A program made the translations under genes and the position numbers. A DNA stretch of 64,000 bases from Isoetes taiwanensis (taxonomy: Eukaryota; Streptophyta; Lycopodiopsida; Isoetales; Isoetaceae). Positions 34,750-47,776 of this stretch are shown piece by piece. The notes below the pieces were generated by a model, which was not told where the DNA came from, ran no database searches, and worked only from the letters and a program-made list of their open reading frames with translations. Each line of letters opens with the position of its first letter. The first letter of the stretch is position 1. The DNA is taken from assembly GCA_021234155.1 (NCBI GenBank), contig JAJEKV010000080.1, forward strand, positions 3,829,867 through 3,893,866, in the 5' to 3' direction.

Positions 34750-36317
34750 TGTGGCGTTCGGCCACGTATCACGGTCCTTAACGATAATCGCATCGCCTCA
34801 TCGCACGCCGTACACGCCACTCCGACCGACGTGTACGCCGACGGATAGCCAGGTAAGTAGCCCTAGGGGCAACTTGCTAGGTATGTTCACATGTTATTAA
34901 TGTGCACTTATGCACATTAATGTGGGCACACTTTTCCATGTAGACACATTTTGCCACCTAGCCATTAATGGCAGTGGGCCCTTTCAATTATCCCACATGC
35001 CAAAAGGGATAATTGGAAACCCTAGCCCTAAACCCATGTCTATTTAGGGTAGGAAAACCCTAGCTTGCTAGTTTAAGGTCCTTAGGGTTTTAGAGCTCGT
35101 TTTGGCTGTCCCGGGTGAGCCAAAACCACCTCCCGACGCCAAAAGTTTAATTACCATCGGTTTCCCCTGAATCGGATCAGCTCAGCAGGATGGTTGAACT
35201 CAGTCGGGAGGAGCCACCAGGGGGATCGGATTTGGTCAATTTAATAGCTTAAACCGTCTTCTAGTCATAGAACCCGGTAAGTTTAGACTATTAAATTGCC
35301 CATAGTAGCTATCTAGATCCTAGATCTCGGACACTAACTAAAGAACCTAACTCTATGATCTAGATTAGATCTAGTTCTTTAGTTCTTCTGTGATGTATAT
35401 GGATGATGTATCTTTGTGAACTCCTTGTATTGGGAAGGGGGGTAGAGGCCCTAAGGCTTGTAGTTGATGCTCCTAGAGTAGCCTCTCTAGCACACTTGTA
35501 GATTCGGCTTTGTGTACAAGAACCACACCTGGTTGTGGGTGAAGGGGCCAGACTGGCTAAGAAGGAGGTTCATGTCGACTCTGAACGATCCCTCTGGTGT
35601 GTAAAGCCTACCGGGGATCATTGTGACTAGGTCTAATGGCTCACCACTGAGTGCGGGTGAGGCATGGACTTCGACACCGTGAAGTGGTGTACACTTTCCA
35701 GTGGGTTCATCGAATCACAGGCGGTGGCCCTCTAGTCACCTTGAGTCGGCATGTAGATCTCTGGAGGAGTGATCCCTTCCCGCCCCATCGGGAATCGGGA
35801 GGATGAGACCGGGAATAGCCCCTTTTCGGCTATGCATCCCGACGGACTCTGAGCCAGTCCCGACACTTTTCAGCCTATTTTGCAAAGTGTGCACGGGAGG
35901 GGCGGATGGAGTGGACAACCCTATGCCATGTTCTTATGCCGACCAACTCCATTGCCATGAATTCTGCCTCCCGCAATGAACTCGAGACCCAAGCAAGCCG
36001 GGCCACTCCCTTGAGTCCCCGAGCCTTGGGTAGGATTCCCTATGTGATGTGTGACCATTGTCTATGCAGATGTTGATATACCACCTCCGGGTGGATGGAG
36101 GATTCTGTTGTGTAATGACTGTATGTTTACGCTTCCCGCTAGCCTAGGTAGGCCCCGAGGGAGGGGGTAGAATGACACCTTCACTCTTCCCACCGAGACT
36201 TCGTTACGGAGCAAAGTGATATGTGGAGGGCCCTCAGATCAAAGATGGAGCTGGTGTGGGGGAAGAACTCCTGTTTGTATACGGTGAGAGCACCGTACAC
36301 GAGTAGGGGACGTCACA
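34750..36317 (+). repeat. 3' LTR of copy A
   Basis: Starts TGTGGCGTTCG and ends GGGGACGTCACA. It is near-identical to the 5' LTR through A/T-rich segments but differs in clusters at GC-rich spots. Confidence 0.93.
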
Positions 36318-36322
36318 TCCAA

Positions 36323-36999
36323 AGGGACAATTGATCCAGAAAACCTAGAAATGGATACAAAACCCAAAAGAGGAGGAAACAGGGGAAGAAGAAAAAAGTA
36401 GGTGTCGAGTACCTCACAAGATCCAACAGGAGGGGGAGAGGGAGACTTCCTCTAAAGGGAAGCGAAATCCAAGGAAGACGAGACCAGGGAAAGAAGAACT
36501 GCTAAGAAAGGAATTGATAAAGCTCCAGCGCTGGAGCTACACAGGGTACCCATGGGATGCCGGCCTATGTTTGAGCAAAGCAGAGAAATATAACATCATA
36601 TATTTAGAAGAAACGTAAGATCACAATGGCAAAGAGATGTGACAAGACGAGGAATACACCCTTGAATAACTTTCTAGTGGGATGATTTTTGCGTCTCGGC
36701 CATGAAGTATCATCTAAAGCTTTGAACAACGCTATTGGGTCAATCTAGGATTTCACTTCCTAAATATTGGCCAAGGAAATAAGTAAACTTTAATGGATGT
36801 CCTCTCTTTAGAAGGACAAGCTACATAGGGCAGGCAGAGGCAGTGCCAGGATAACATGATAGCCCACAAGGCAGATGTAATTTATATGGATAAATTTTAT
36901 ATGCTTGTTTATATTGCAAGATAGCTTAGATCTATACACTTACTCATTGTGTATCTTCCTCCAATTGTTAATAGCCTAGCATAAATAAAAATCGATGAA
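36323..36999. other. intergenic, no gene seen
   Basis: Right flank of copy A. A/G-rich near 36360-36500, with no supported feature. Confidence 0.4.
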
Positions 37000-39660
37000 A
37001 TAATCATAAAATGGAAAGACAACAGAACCATGATAATCATAGGATATGAATGCCAGAACATGAACAAGCTAGGGTCCTAGAAACTCAAGAACCATTAGGG
37101 AACTTGACATAAAAGGGAAATGATTGGAATTGAGTGTCAGAAGACCAAGGACAAATGAATCACGAAAGATAACTCCTACTAGATGTTAGCACCTCAATGG
37201 ATGCTATCATGGGCAATGGAACTCAGAGACGGAAGAGCGAAGGAAAATACACTATTCAGAATGCAAAAAGTAAAAACATGGTAGACTATGTGATTTTGAT
37301 GCAAAAAGTGGTGAATCGTTGCATATCAAAATGGAAAGCTGATGTTCGAGAGAGGCACACACATCTATATCACTCTTAATCAAAGAAACCGAACCAAAAC
37401 CAGCACAAAATACTTCAAACAAAACAATGAAAATAAGATTTAGCGTCAGGAAGGTAGTCGATTCAACCAGGAATTAGTAGCAGATATGGATAAGATTAAA
37501 TGGAAAAACAAGAAATGCTTGTTAGGTAACATGCTCAACTCAATAGTAAAGCCAACAACCATTTTCAAATCATCATCATGCTTCGATGAGGAATGCAACC
37601 AATGAAGAACAATAGTAAAGAGAGCTAAAAGTACACAGGAATATGAGGCTCAAAAAAAGCAATACAGAAAGGATGAGGCTGAAAAAAAAAGAAGATAATA
37701 ACAAGTCTCCAGAAAGATATGACAGGGAAAATGAAGTCAGAACCTAGAATGTTTTGGAAGAAGCTGAAAAACAGGTCTAACAGGAATAAGAGGAATAATA
37801 TGAATGAAGAGATAGCTTGGCCAAAATATATACATTTGTAATATAATACTGGACAAATCCACTGGCCATCTCAGGGAAGACAACAGATGCTCCTTAATAG
37901 CACGGGGCATAGGAAAAGCCTTTGCAAAAATGGCCAATAACAGGACACTAGATCAATATGAATTAATCGTAGAAATACTCAAAGCATAAGCAGAAGTCCA
38001 AATAGATAAAGCAGAACTGTGGAAGAAAGACTTCCTATAAGATGGCAGTACAGGAGAGTAATTTCACCACATAATGGAGGGTCAACTGAAGACCAAAGAA
38101 ACTACAAGAAAATAATGGTCAACTTAGTTTTGCAAAATGGTTCGAAAAGATCTTAGATACCAAAATGACTAGGTGGACAGAAGTATGCTAAATAAGAGCA
38201 TGAGGTCCCACAGATCTTAGACCACACTACTTTACAGTCAATCATTTAGTCACCCGAGAATGATCATAGAAAAAGCAAGATTAGAGAAGGAAAAAGTCAT
38301 ATGCTACTTTGTGGACTTCAGAAAAGCCTTTAGCGTGTTCCCAAGAGATAAAACTAATCAAAGGTTAAAAAAGCTTTCAACACCTAAAGAGATTGCACAA
38401 GCAGTTTCTAGATTGTATAAGAATATATATGTAAACCTGAGGAATCATGGGGATCAAGCCAAGGATTCAAACAGAGATGGCCATTGTTCCCAATCCTATT
38501 CGGAATCTACATTGACTCCTTGCAAGACTACTTGAAGGTACGAGTAGAACCAATGCCATGTACCGAAGTTAGGGGATACCAAAGTGCCCCTGATGTTCTA
38601 TGTAGACGACTTAAGATGCTAGCGACAAAAGTGAAAGGAATGTACATGGTGATAGAGCACTAAAGAACTTCTGCATTCTAATAGGGCTGAATGTGAACCT
38701 GGCCAAGAGGGGCAAGGGAAGTGGACAAAAGGAGCAGGTATTAGGCCTCAACATACAATTGCCATCTATTACATGGTGCAGGGTTTTTGCAATCACATGA
38801 GAGATAAAAAAGACACCTATTCGAGGCCCTCAACTATATGGGGCAAATCTTGGGCAATAATTTGACGAAAATGGGCTGGAAAAAATAAGAGAGGCTATTG
38901 CACATGCTACATGGTCAAGAATTCAAAGTGAGAATCAAAATGACATCAGATACAACGGTATATGAAATAGGGATATTAATGGAACTGAGAGCATGAGAAA
39001 GGACAGTCAAATACCTAATACGAGACCTAGGCCATCAAGGTATACAGAAGCTACCTTGAATTGCCATTTTGGACTCAAATATACTCCACATAATAGATCA
39101 ATTAGATTGGTTCCGAAACACACCTGAATGGACCAACCGGATGGCTAATGATGGACAGAAGTGGCAGTTGGCAGTCGGCTCACAACTCATTAAGGAGAAA
39201 AAATAGAGTTGCTTCTATGAATGTTCAACTCCGAAAGAATAGTGGGACACTGGGTATACAAACAAGAGAATAGAATAGAATATAATAGAATATGTTTTTA
39301 TCGTCCACGGAGAGGATGTGAAGCAACCACAAAACCACAAGATGGGAAGCCATGACTTAAGGATAGAAAGGGATAGGTGGAGAAAGATAGAAAGAGAAAA
39401 AAGACTATGTAGACCATGTAATTTATAGAAAGTAGAAGATGAAGAATATGATAGTGAAACAACTAGTTTATGATCATATCATGCGAAACACACAATGATC
39501 AGACGGGATGGAGTACTAGAAAACATGATGAAGGAGAAAGGGGACCTACAACAGGTAGCCAAGGCATTAGAGGAGATGATGTAATGGCACACGCAAGAAT
39601 GCATCAATCAAGGATTCATGGTATGAGGACACGCCAAGGAGAGGCAATCCTGATGTGAAC
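37000..39660 (+). mobile_element. decayed LINE relic
   Basis: Plus-strand non-LTR RT pieces. CYFVDFRKAFSVFPRDK lies at 38260-38535 and fits RT motif A. MFYVDDLRC near 38593 fits the catalytic motif (YVDD). Near 37740 the reading KPRMFWKKLKN resembles the stretch before RT. Past an inserted repeat tail, RLCRPCN near 39400 and ENMMKEKGDLQQVAKALEEM near 39520 look like the C-terminal end. Everything is broken by stops. The 5' end is not definable. Confidence 0.6.
39262..39312 (-). repeat. (TATTC)n retroposon tail inserted in LINE relic
   Basis: On the minus strand it reads CTCCGTGGACGATAAAAAC then TATTC repeats. The same end occurs at 11606-11640. Confidence 0.6.
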
Positions 39661-42522
39661 CTCGTAGAGACCTAGATGAAATCTGATTCAAAAATGACAT
39701 ACACATAGTTACTACAGAGGTCCTAGGATTATATACTAGTCAGAGCGAATGTTCGATTAAACTCAATTCAATTCAGTATTGATCTTTCTCGCAGTTCAAT
39801 GAAGTGCTATCATTTGTCAAATTTCCATTTGCGAGTTGGTTAGTACTACATTCGAACAACCAATGACACTTCAAGAATCTAACCTCGTGTTGATCTATCT
39901 TAGGTTTTGTGCCATTGAGATAGCCTTTAACTTATAGTACTGGTGGAAAATAATTTGTTAAATTTATATTGCTTTCGTGTTCAAGAGAACTAGTCCAAGC
40001 TTTGATGGTTTCTAAGGAACTCTACACTAATCCCTTTTAACTTTGGTCCTGCTCGGGCGACAAAAGCTGCAGTTTAGTGTTTTGGCCAAATTCCTAAGGT
40101 TCGACATGTATTTGATTGCTAACGTTTCTAATGGCGCAATAACATTGCTGTTTTGGAGTTATAGTTCTTGGTATGGAATATGGTAGGCATTCCAGATTTA
40201 GGTTCGCAGGTCGCAAGTGCTCGGCCGATTTTTTGAAGCAATTTATGGTTTTTGCTTATGTGGCTATTGGAGCATCAATAGCACACGACTTGCATATATA
40301 TCCCCATTTCAATCCTTTATTCTATTGCATCGGCTTGTTGGGGTTCGGGAAACCTTATATTGGAGTGTAGATGTTTGGTTTGTGCTGGAGCTTCTAATGT
40401 ATGCTTTTGAATTTAAGGCATGTCGATGCCTGTGCCTACCAAGAGCTTCATCCTATATTTGAAATAATGGTTTGGGAACTATTTGTTATGGATCGAATGT
40501 TCTTTTGTGAATGTTTTGGGCTAGTGGGGCATTTGGACCATGGGTTGGCGGCATGGATATGCTTTCTGTACTTTGGGATTGTGTATTGCATCATTGTGTG
40601 GGACTTTGCATACTTGCATTCTGGTGCAGGCTGTCGAGTGTTTGGATTCTAGTAGAGCTTGTGTTGCTGAATGGTGCCCTTTGCATTTCGGTGTTACCAA
40701 CGTAATATTACCAGCATGTTGTATTAATATATATGTGCTATAGATAAACTACCAATATTTTTGTTCCAAAATCTGCATGGTATAGCAGTTTGTCTTTTTT
40801 TCGTGTGCTCAGTGGCCTTGCTTGAGTTCAACACTAATGGAGCAAATTTTAACATGTTCGCATTTGATATAAAAATCTAAATGTTGAATTCATAGTGGAT
40901 ATTTGGACCACTGTGTATTTGTTCGTCTTAAACCTAAACTTTTGTTGTATTTTGTACAATTGGTATTCCATTTCTAGTGCTTTTAATCTAAGGGCGTACA
41001 TGTCATGATGCCTAGAATATTTTGTGTGGATTCAGGCATGTAAGTCCCGAATTTAGTGATAAAAGGCGGATTTAGTGATATATCTATAACTTATAATTGC
41101 AATAACTTGTAAATTTTATGTTTGGTTTTCTATATCATGACATGCATAGAACTGTAAGGCATTATAGATATAGAGCATATAAGTGTGAAGGTGCATGGAA
41201 CTGTAATAATTCAAGGGCCAGAAGACCTTACTTTGCATGATCATTCACTATAATGAGACACATTTCATGCGTCAAAATTTTTATTCTACTCTACCATGAT
41301 TCACTAAACAACAAGGAGACTGAAATGGATGGAAAGCCAACTTTGTCTTCATTTCAAGGACATTCACATGGCCATAATTTGGAACATGCGAGGGGTCCAT
41401 AGTCCGACAATGGCAACTAGAAAATTTATTGAATCCCATCCATGATGAACAGGGAGCAAATGAGAAATCAAAAACGAAAATAGGGGTCCACGTCTTCTCA
41501 CAATAAAATATGAGGTGTCAAAACAGTCCTTTTGAAAGATAGCTGATGTGGTCCCAAAATTTATAATACCAGGCACAAACCTCTGCCATAGCCTACAGAG
41601 CTATGGCACGGTTGGTAATTCTTATAGCGGGTTCTTAGCAGGGCGATGGCGACTGCAACCAGCAGGGAACGGAGTTAAATGTCGTTTTGCTGATAGCGCA
41701 TTTTTCTTGATGTGGGTATTTCCTCATTGCAAGTAATCTGCCTTTTACCCGGTAATTCCAACACACGCCATCTCTGTGTCCTCACAAAAGCTCAGCGTCC
41801 TTTGGTTTTGCCTCTGTTATCGGGTTGATCGAGTCCTGTACCTCGAGCTTTTCCAGCCTAAGCATTAAAAAGAAGGGAAAAGGAGCCCCATTTTGCTTGT
41901 CTGGTGCTGGAAAATCCAAGCCATGCAAATGGTTTATGGTCTGTAGAATGCATTGACATTTGGGAGCAAATTGATTTCTCGAATTCAGAACTTTGGGTTT
42001 CTAAATCTGTACCGGCGAGCTCATTAAATCCTTACTTTTTGAGAAGTTGCTCTTCTCTGCACAATCGTCGAGCATATTATACATTCTCAGAGTACAAATG
42101 GAACAGAGTAAATCGCTTAGCAACAAATGCAGATAGAATCAGGTGCTGGCTTGGATATGTTATTTACTCAGGATCAGCAAGGCATTTGCAGACACAGAGA
42201 TAAATTCAGGGCTGCTGCTTCAAATGGATAGGGCAGGACAGGATACGGGGAGCCACTTGGATTTTTTTTTAATTGTAGATTTGAATCCAACTGTAATCCC
42301 CATGATTCACTTGTTTGAGACAAAGCATTCCATGCTATAGCCAAGGCGTCAGCAAAGTTGTAGTTTCTTTGTTCTTGGGTCACAGATCTTTGGTATGGTG
42401 ATGCGAGGATCAAGTGGGTAGTCAGACCGAAGATCCCTCTCCGGGGACCTTGCCAGGGAAGGTAGCCTTGTAAATCTCTGTTAAATCGGACAAAAGGGAG
42501 TAACAGACAAAGGGCCCGAAGA
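39661..42522. other. region upstream of remorin, no gene seen
   Basis: 2.9 kb without a supported gene. Overlapping hydrophobic frames at 40173-40743 have no domain and no homologue I recognise. It may include the remorin promoter and 5' UTR, but I cannot place a transcription start. Confidence 0.35.
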
Positions 42523-45500
42523 ATGGATGGTGTAAAAACACTGATTCCAGCTTCAGTCCTTCCTCTCAGTCCAAAGCGCATGTCATCTCCAGAAGGTAGG
42601 TACATTCAACCTTTTCATTGGTCTCAAAAACTGTTCTTATCTCTAGTTCTCTTTCTTTCCTCTGCAGGAAATGGTGCAAAGATGTTGCATGTAGAGGGAA
42701 TTCACACAAGACATTCATCTGTTTCTGCAACTATGGGAGGAGTCGATGTTCTTGTAAAAGGTATGTAGATAAAATCTGAAATAGCGCCATGGCCATGGCA
42801 TCCTTCATTGTCTGAAAGATAAGGCATGGCAGTTGTAGACCATGTCTTTGGTTGTTTTTCTTTGTCCTTGATTCAGCTTTGGATGCTCTTTTCTACAGGT
42901 GCATTTAACTTACGGATGCCCTCCGACCTTGTCAATGGCAGAGAAAATGCCTGGTCTCCAGAGAGTGAGGGTTTCAACAAGTTTTCTTCAATAGAAATGT
43001 CGCCTGCTTGTGACAAACCAAATCCAACAAAAGGTCCCCCTTCTCAATTCAAAGAAAACCAAGGTACACTAGTCAAAGTGCATGCTTGTGATGTAGAGAA
43101 ACTGCCAGATACTAGAAAAAAGCATGGTGGCATACCCCTTGCAAATGGCAGATCCATGGATGCTACAAATGGTATGCCAATTAGTGTAAATTTGTGTGGA
43201 AATAGAGGCCCTGATGATGAGCCCAATGACTATGATAGTGGTTATGAGAATGCCAGTGTTTCCAGTTTTGATTTTCATCGTGAGAGAGCTGCGCATAGGT
43301 CTGTAGTTGCCGCTATGGCGAAGCCTGCGCCTTCTAAGTGGGATGATGCTGAGAAATGGCTAGTAAGTGCTCCTTCAGGAGATAGGAGCAAGGTGAAGAA
43401 TGGAGTGTCTCAGCCACAGGCATTGCCTAGCCATGCTCTTCTGAATGCAGGAAGAAAAGCATCAATGCTTGCACAACAGCAGGGACGCCCTGTGAAACCA
43501 GCCCCAAACAATATGTCCACACTTCATCAGCATATGTTGGACATGCCTAACTTGTCAAAACCAGGACTGAAGCCAGATGATGGCCTGGAGTATGACACTT
43601 CTTCTAGAATTATTGCAGAGAGGACCAAGAAAATAGATGTGGCAAAGTTTACCTTCATGCCTAGCCCATGTGCAGCCCCAAAAGCAAGATCAATGAGCTC
43701 CTTGGATTGTTACCCTATTGAAGATTTGGTTGGTATTGACCTTAGTGATACCAAAGACGTCAGAATGTCCCCTGAAGCTCTCCGAACAGAGAAGCCGACT
43801 TCAGATTTTCCTGTTTTTGGTGGTGAGTTCAATAAAGATGAGGCCTGTTTCCTAGGTAGGGCTAGGCAATGGTTTGAGAAAAAATCTTTACTGGAGAATT
43901 TCTAGCTAGTTGAATGTATTTCATTCATGTGTCTTGAGAAGATTGAGACCTACTAATGTTCATAAACTTCAATGCCTGCAGATAACCAGTCATCCTTTGA
44001 TCTCAATAAAAATGATGCACTGAGGACTCCAATTTCTCCGCATGAACCGAATCCGTATGCTCCGCCTCCAGGTTTGCGGTCTGTTTCAATGCGAGACATG
44101 GGAACTGAGATGACCCCTATAGCTAGCCAGGAACCATCAAGAACTGGAACCCCACTCAGGGCCACAACACCAACTATTAGAAGCCCTGTTTCTTCGAGGC
44201 CTTCGACTCCTGGAAGAGCAGTAGCTGTTGTCACCAAGGATGACACAGAAAAGAAAGCAGTCAATGTTGAGACTAATGAGAATGAACCAGAACTATCTGA
44301 GAAGGAATTGCATGCAAAAACAAGGCAGGAAATTCTTGCCTTGGGTGCACAGCTTGGGAAGGCAAATATCACAGCTTGGGCATCTCGTGAAGAAGAGGAG
44401 GAAGATGCCTCCAAGAGCCTAAAGAATATAGACTTAGAAGAGGTTAAGAAGAATATGCTAGAGAGCAAGGCCATTGCTTGGGAGGAAGCTGAAAAGTCCA
44501 AGTATATGGCAAGGTATGACCAAACCCTAATGTTTCCTCGCAGGTTACTAGAACCTATAATTCTGTTATAAGTTGACATTGTTGTTGATTGCAGATATAA
44601 AAGAGATGAAGCCAAGATTGCAGCTTGGGAGAATCATGAAAAAGCAAAGGCCGAGGCAGAAATGAGGAGAATTGAGGTATGACATAACTTGAAATGTTGT
44701 TTTCCTCTTCTTGCATTGTGTGAAACGTATGGAAAATATGCTCTAGGGCCTTGAAAAAAGAGAGAACCATATTTTAATAGGCAAAAGGAACATTTCTTGA
44801 GACCTGGTCTGCCGTATTCAAAGTTCTGTTTAAATTCAAATTCAAATTCAAACCATCGCTTTAGACGACCCAAATCCAGGTGCCCAATTGCTTTCACGAA
44901 GAACAGAGACTTGGAAAGGATCAAATCGAGCCCAGAGCTACATGGCTTTAAGAAATATTATTTATGCGTAGTTAAGTGGAATGGAAGTCTTAGAACGTGA
45001 GATCACGTGCCTGCTTTTAAAGATTGGCATCGAGGAGCAGGAAGGAGACAGGAACATCGCTATCATTCTGCCGACCGTGCTGCAGCGGAAGCATTTGAAA
45101 AATGTTTTGTTGCAGAAATCTGTCGGATCGGATTAAGCTCCCTCCTCCACCTCGTCCTCGGCATCGAAACGCTTACCCTAAAATAATGTGTTCCACATGC
45201 CGGGTCTGAAACCCTATTTTATCGCTGTACTCTGGCCATTTATTTACATTAAGAACATCACACTGCTTTTCTTCTTCTTTCTTTTATGAAAAACAATTGT
45301 TCACCTTTTTGAATGTTCATGTTTTCTATTCTAGAATGCTGTTTTTGGTGGTCCTTCACATTTTCTATTCCACATGTTGTTTTGAGGTTGTGTTCCATGT
45401 TTTGACACCACTACCTTCCACTCTTGCAGGTCAAAATCGAGCGAATGCGCGCCCATGCCCACGAGAACCTCATGAACAAGTTAGCTGCCACTCACCGCCG

Positions 45501-45654
45501 AGCCGAGGAACAACGCGCCGCTGCCGAAGCCCGCCGTAGTGAGCATGCTTCTAAAACTACCCAGCAAGTGGAGTTTATTCGCCAAACTGGGAGTGTGCCA
45601 CCCTCATCTTCTTCTTCATCGTGCTTCTCTTACTTATGTAGACTCTTTAGTTAA
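42523..45654 (+). CDS. remorin family protein (six exons, about 653 aa)
   Basis: Exons 42523-42595, 42668-42760, 42899-43855, 43982-44513, 44595-44676 and 45430-45654. All introns are GT-AG and phases match, giving 1962 nt. Remorins are plant plasma-membrane nanodomain proteins that act as scaffolds in signalling and pathogen response. The long N-terminal part is disordered and has PAPSKWDDAEKWL and SVSMRDMGTEMTPIASQEPS, typical of long remorins. The conserved C-terminal coiled coil runs from ITAWASREEEEEDASKSLKN to AATHRRAEEQRAAAEARRSE. The protein ends CFSYLCRLFS, a Cys-containing membrane anchor. The start ATG is the first in its frame after a stop at 42463, but the N-terminus is the least certain part. 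No damage seen. Confidence 0.88.
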
Positions 45655-45960
45655 TGCATATTAGTGCGTCATCCTTCGGGATGGGTTGTATATGGCCACA
45701 CCATGGGGAATCCAATAAATTTAGTTCTATTTGCACTATTTTCCATGTTGCAAACAAAATTCGCTATCCACATTAAAGAAGCCACGAGAACACCACCACT
45801 ACATAACAAAGTTAGTTAAATCTGTCAGCTCTAGAACTGGTATGGATAGAGATGTGAATACAATGAAGTAAACACGAGATACAATGTTTAGAAACATATT
45901 TCATAAATGATATTAATTGGATAAAGTAAGATAAAATAGATAGATCTTTAATGCATTTCA
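45540..45960 (+). repeat. remorin 3' end, repeat unit 1
   Basis: The end of remorin exon 6 and its downstream region. Segments such as AATCCAATAAATTTAGTTC and TGGATAGAGATGTG recur at 46224-46700 and in part at 47478-47665. Confidence 0.85.
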
Positions 45961-46223
45961 AAATGACCTCGAGATGAAGATAGATAAAAATGTAAAACTC
46001 CGAGTGAAATTCGTTTATTAAGATGAAATAAGTCATAACCGTTGTCAGGTTTATAAAGGTTGATGGTATAATTAAGATGAAATAAGTCATACAGTGACTA
46101 GATCCTTAAGGTATATCTACAAAAATAAAGATGAAATTTAATGGAACTCAGATAAGATAAAGTGAAGTGTATGACATAATTGGTGAATTGCAAGATGTTA
46201 TTGATATGCAGTAGCATACTTCA

Positions 46224-46700
46224 AAATCACTCCGCCAGAGTGAGCATGCTTCTAGAACTACTGAGCAGGTGGAGCTTATTCATGAAACTGGGAGTGTGCT
46301 TCCTTCATCTTCTTCTTATGCTTCTCTTTACTTATGTAGACGATAAAATCATATTCTATTCTATTCTATTCTATTCTATTTAATTCATGCATATTAGTGC
46401 GTCGTTCTTTGAGATTAGTTGCATACAGCCACACCACGGAGAATCCAATAAATTTAGTTCTATTTGCACTATTTCCATGTTGTAAAAGAAATTCGCTATC
46501 CACATTAAAGAAGCCATGAATACACTACCACTACATAACAAAGTTAGATTTATCTAATCCAGCTCTAGGATGGATAGAGATGTGTACAACGAAGTAAATA
46601 TGAGACAATGTTTAGATCCATATTGCATAAATGATATTAATTGGGTGAATTAAGATAAAAATAGAGATCTTTAATTCATTTCATAAATGATCTCCAAATG
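46224..46700 (+). repeat. duplicated remorin 3' end, repeat unit 2 (pseudo-exon)
   Basis: Starts in a copy of exon 6 (AGAGTGAGCATGCTTCTAGAA, then GGGAGTGTGCTTCC) and continues through the 3' flank. The exon copy reaches CTTATGTAGAC, where a GATAAAATCA plus (TTCTA)n insert replaces the remorin end. It cannot encode a remorin by itself. Confidence 0.85.
46331..46382 (+). repeat. (TATTC)n retroposon tail in duplicated remorin end
   Basis: GTAGACGATAAAATCATATTC followed by TATTC repeats, present in repeat unit 2 but absent from unit 1. It matches the 3' ends at 11606 and 39262 (opposite strand there). Confidence 0.6.
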
Positions 46701-46800
46701 AACATAGAGAAAGATGTAATTCTTTCATGACTTAAAGAAGTGAAACAAATAGTGGTATGGTTATATCACGTTCTGTCATGAAGCACAATTTGGAGATGTG

Positions 46801-47260
46801 GATTGCTTTAATTTGATTAGTTTTTTTTTTCTAAGACGCATAATGAATATAGGCCAATTGGCCTTTATGAACAGAGAAACCTTTACTTGTTTAGTCATTC
46901 GAAGACCATCCCTGGAATCAATAGGTTGCTCCCAATAGACAATTATAAAAAAAAAAAAGAAGAGAGAGAACTTTAGCCTTTATTTCATATGATATTTTGA
47001 GGCTAATGCATATGCACTTAAAAGGTACCAGAGGACCACCACCACCCCTCCCCCAAAAAAAGGGAGGAGGGGGGGTGGCGGGGAGGAAAAAGAGAAGGCA
47101 ATCATAAAAGACGGGTGAAATTGTTCTGTTATACAAGAAGGATAATCGATCAATTTTACCAAATATACACTTAAAATCACTCCTATAAAAGTATCCCATG
47201 ATACAAGAAGAAGACGAAATGCACGTCACCACTGTACCTGCACATCATAAACACTAGAAC
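46801..47260. other. low-complexity stretch with C/G-run hairpin
   Basis: CCACCCCTCCCCC, an A7 run, then GGGAGGAGGGGGGGTGG form an inverted repeat at about 47040-47080. There is also a GGCCAATTGGCC palindrome near 46853. No gene. Confidence 0.5.
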
Positions 47261-47477
47261 ACAATGATAAGAAAACAAAATGGACCTTGATCCAAAAAAA
47301 TCCGGCTTTATGGCTTTGTTTGCCAGAATTTTTTTCTTTCTTTCGAGAAGATCATTCCTGAACCTTATGGTTACACAAGCTTTGTGGAAAGATTCTATCC
47401 ATTGGATTGAACAACCTTGCTTAAGGCATCAAGCGGATTTCGTTTTCAAGGCTTGCCTCACACAAACCTCATGAAAT

Positions 47478-47665
47478 TTACTTCTCTTTGCACTATTTTC
47501 AATGTTCCACATTAAAGAAACCATGGGAACACCACCGCTACATAGGAAAGTTAGTTAAATTTGTATGATCCAGATCTGATCTGGAATGGATAGAGATGCG
47601 AACACAAAGAAGTAAATATGAAATACAATGTTTTGATCCATAAGGCATAAATGACAATAATTGGA
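47478..47665 (+). repeat. remorin 3' flank, repeat unit 3 (partial)
   Basis: Third, shorter copy of the remorin downstream region (AAATTTACTTCTCTTTGCAC through ATAAATGACAATAATTGGA), without the exon part. Confidence 0.75.
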
Positions 47666-47776
47666 CGGAGGCATCACACTGCAAGCACAGCGACACTCCA
47701 TGCCGCAGAAGATGCCATAGCCGAGCTAGATGCCACGTGTACGTACGTAATTCGCCCAGGCATTTATTACGTTTGT

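Larger units (their letters stand above)
23193..36317 (+). mobile_element. complete Ty3/gypsy chromovirus carrying an H3-like gene (copy A)
   Basis: A 13.1-kb LTR retrotransposon with 5-bp target duplication TCCAA (23188-23192 and 36318-36322). The LTRs are 1554 and 1568 bp with termini TGTGACGT / ACGTCACA. Order: 5' LTR, Met-tRNA primer site, hairpin pair, TATA, ORF1 (histone H3-like), hairpin pair, TATA, ORF2 (unknown), gag-pol with C-terminal chromodomain, polypurine tract, 3' LTR. Two extra genes upstream of gag-pol on the sense strand are unusual for a plant chromovirus. The coding regions contain frameshifts, so this copy is probably not autonomous as sequenced. Confidence 0.95.

Noticed and set aside
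40173-40743. Several overlapping hydrophobic plus-strand frames
   Set aside because: Three frames overlap, none has a recognisable motif, and codon use looks random.
42174-42605. Minus-strand frame over remorin exon 1
   Set aside because: Antisense shadow; the sense exon joins remorin in phase with proper splice sites.
43953-44615. Minus-strand 220-codon frame over remorin exon 4
   Set aside because: Shadow of the remorin coding strand, Ser-rich, no domain.
47040-47085. C-run/G-run inverted repeat as a functional hairpin
   Set aside because: Low-complexity runs give pairing by chance; no support for a role.
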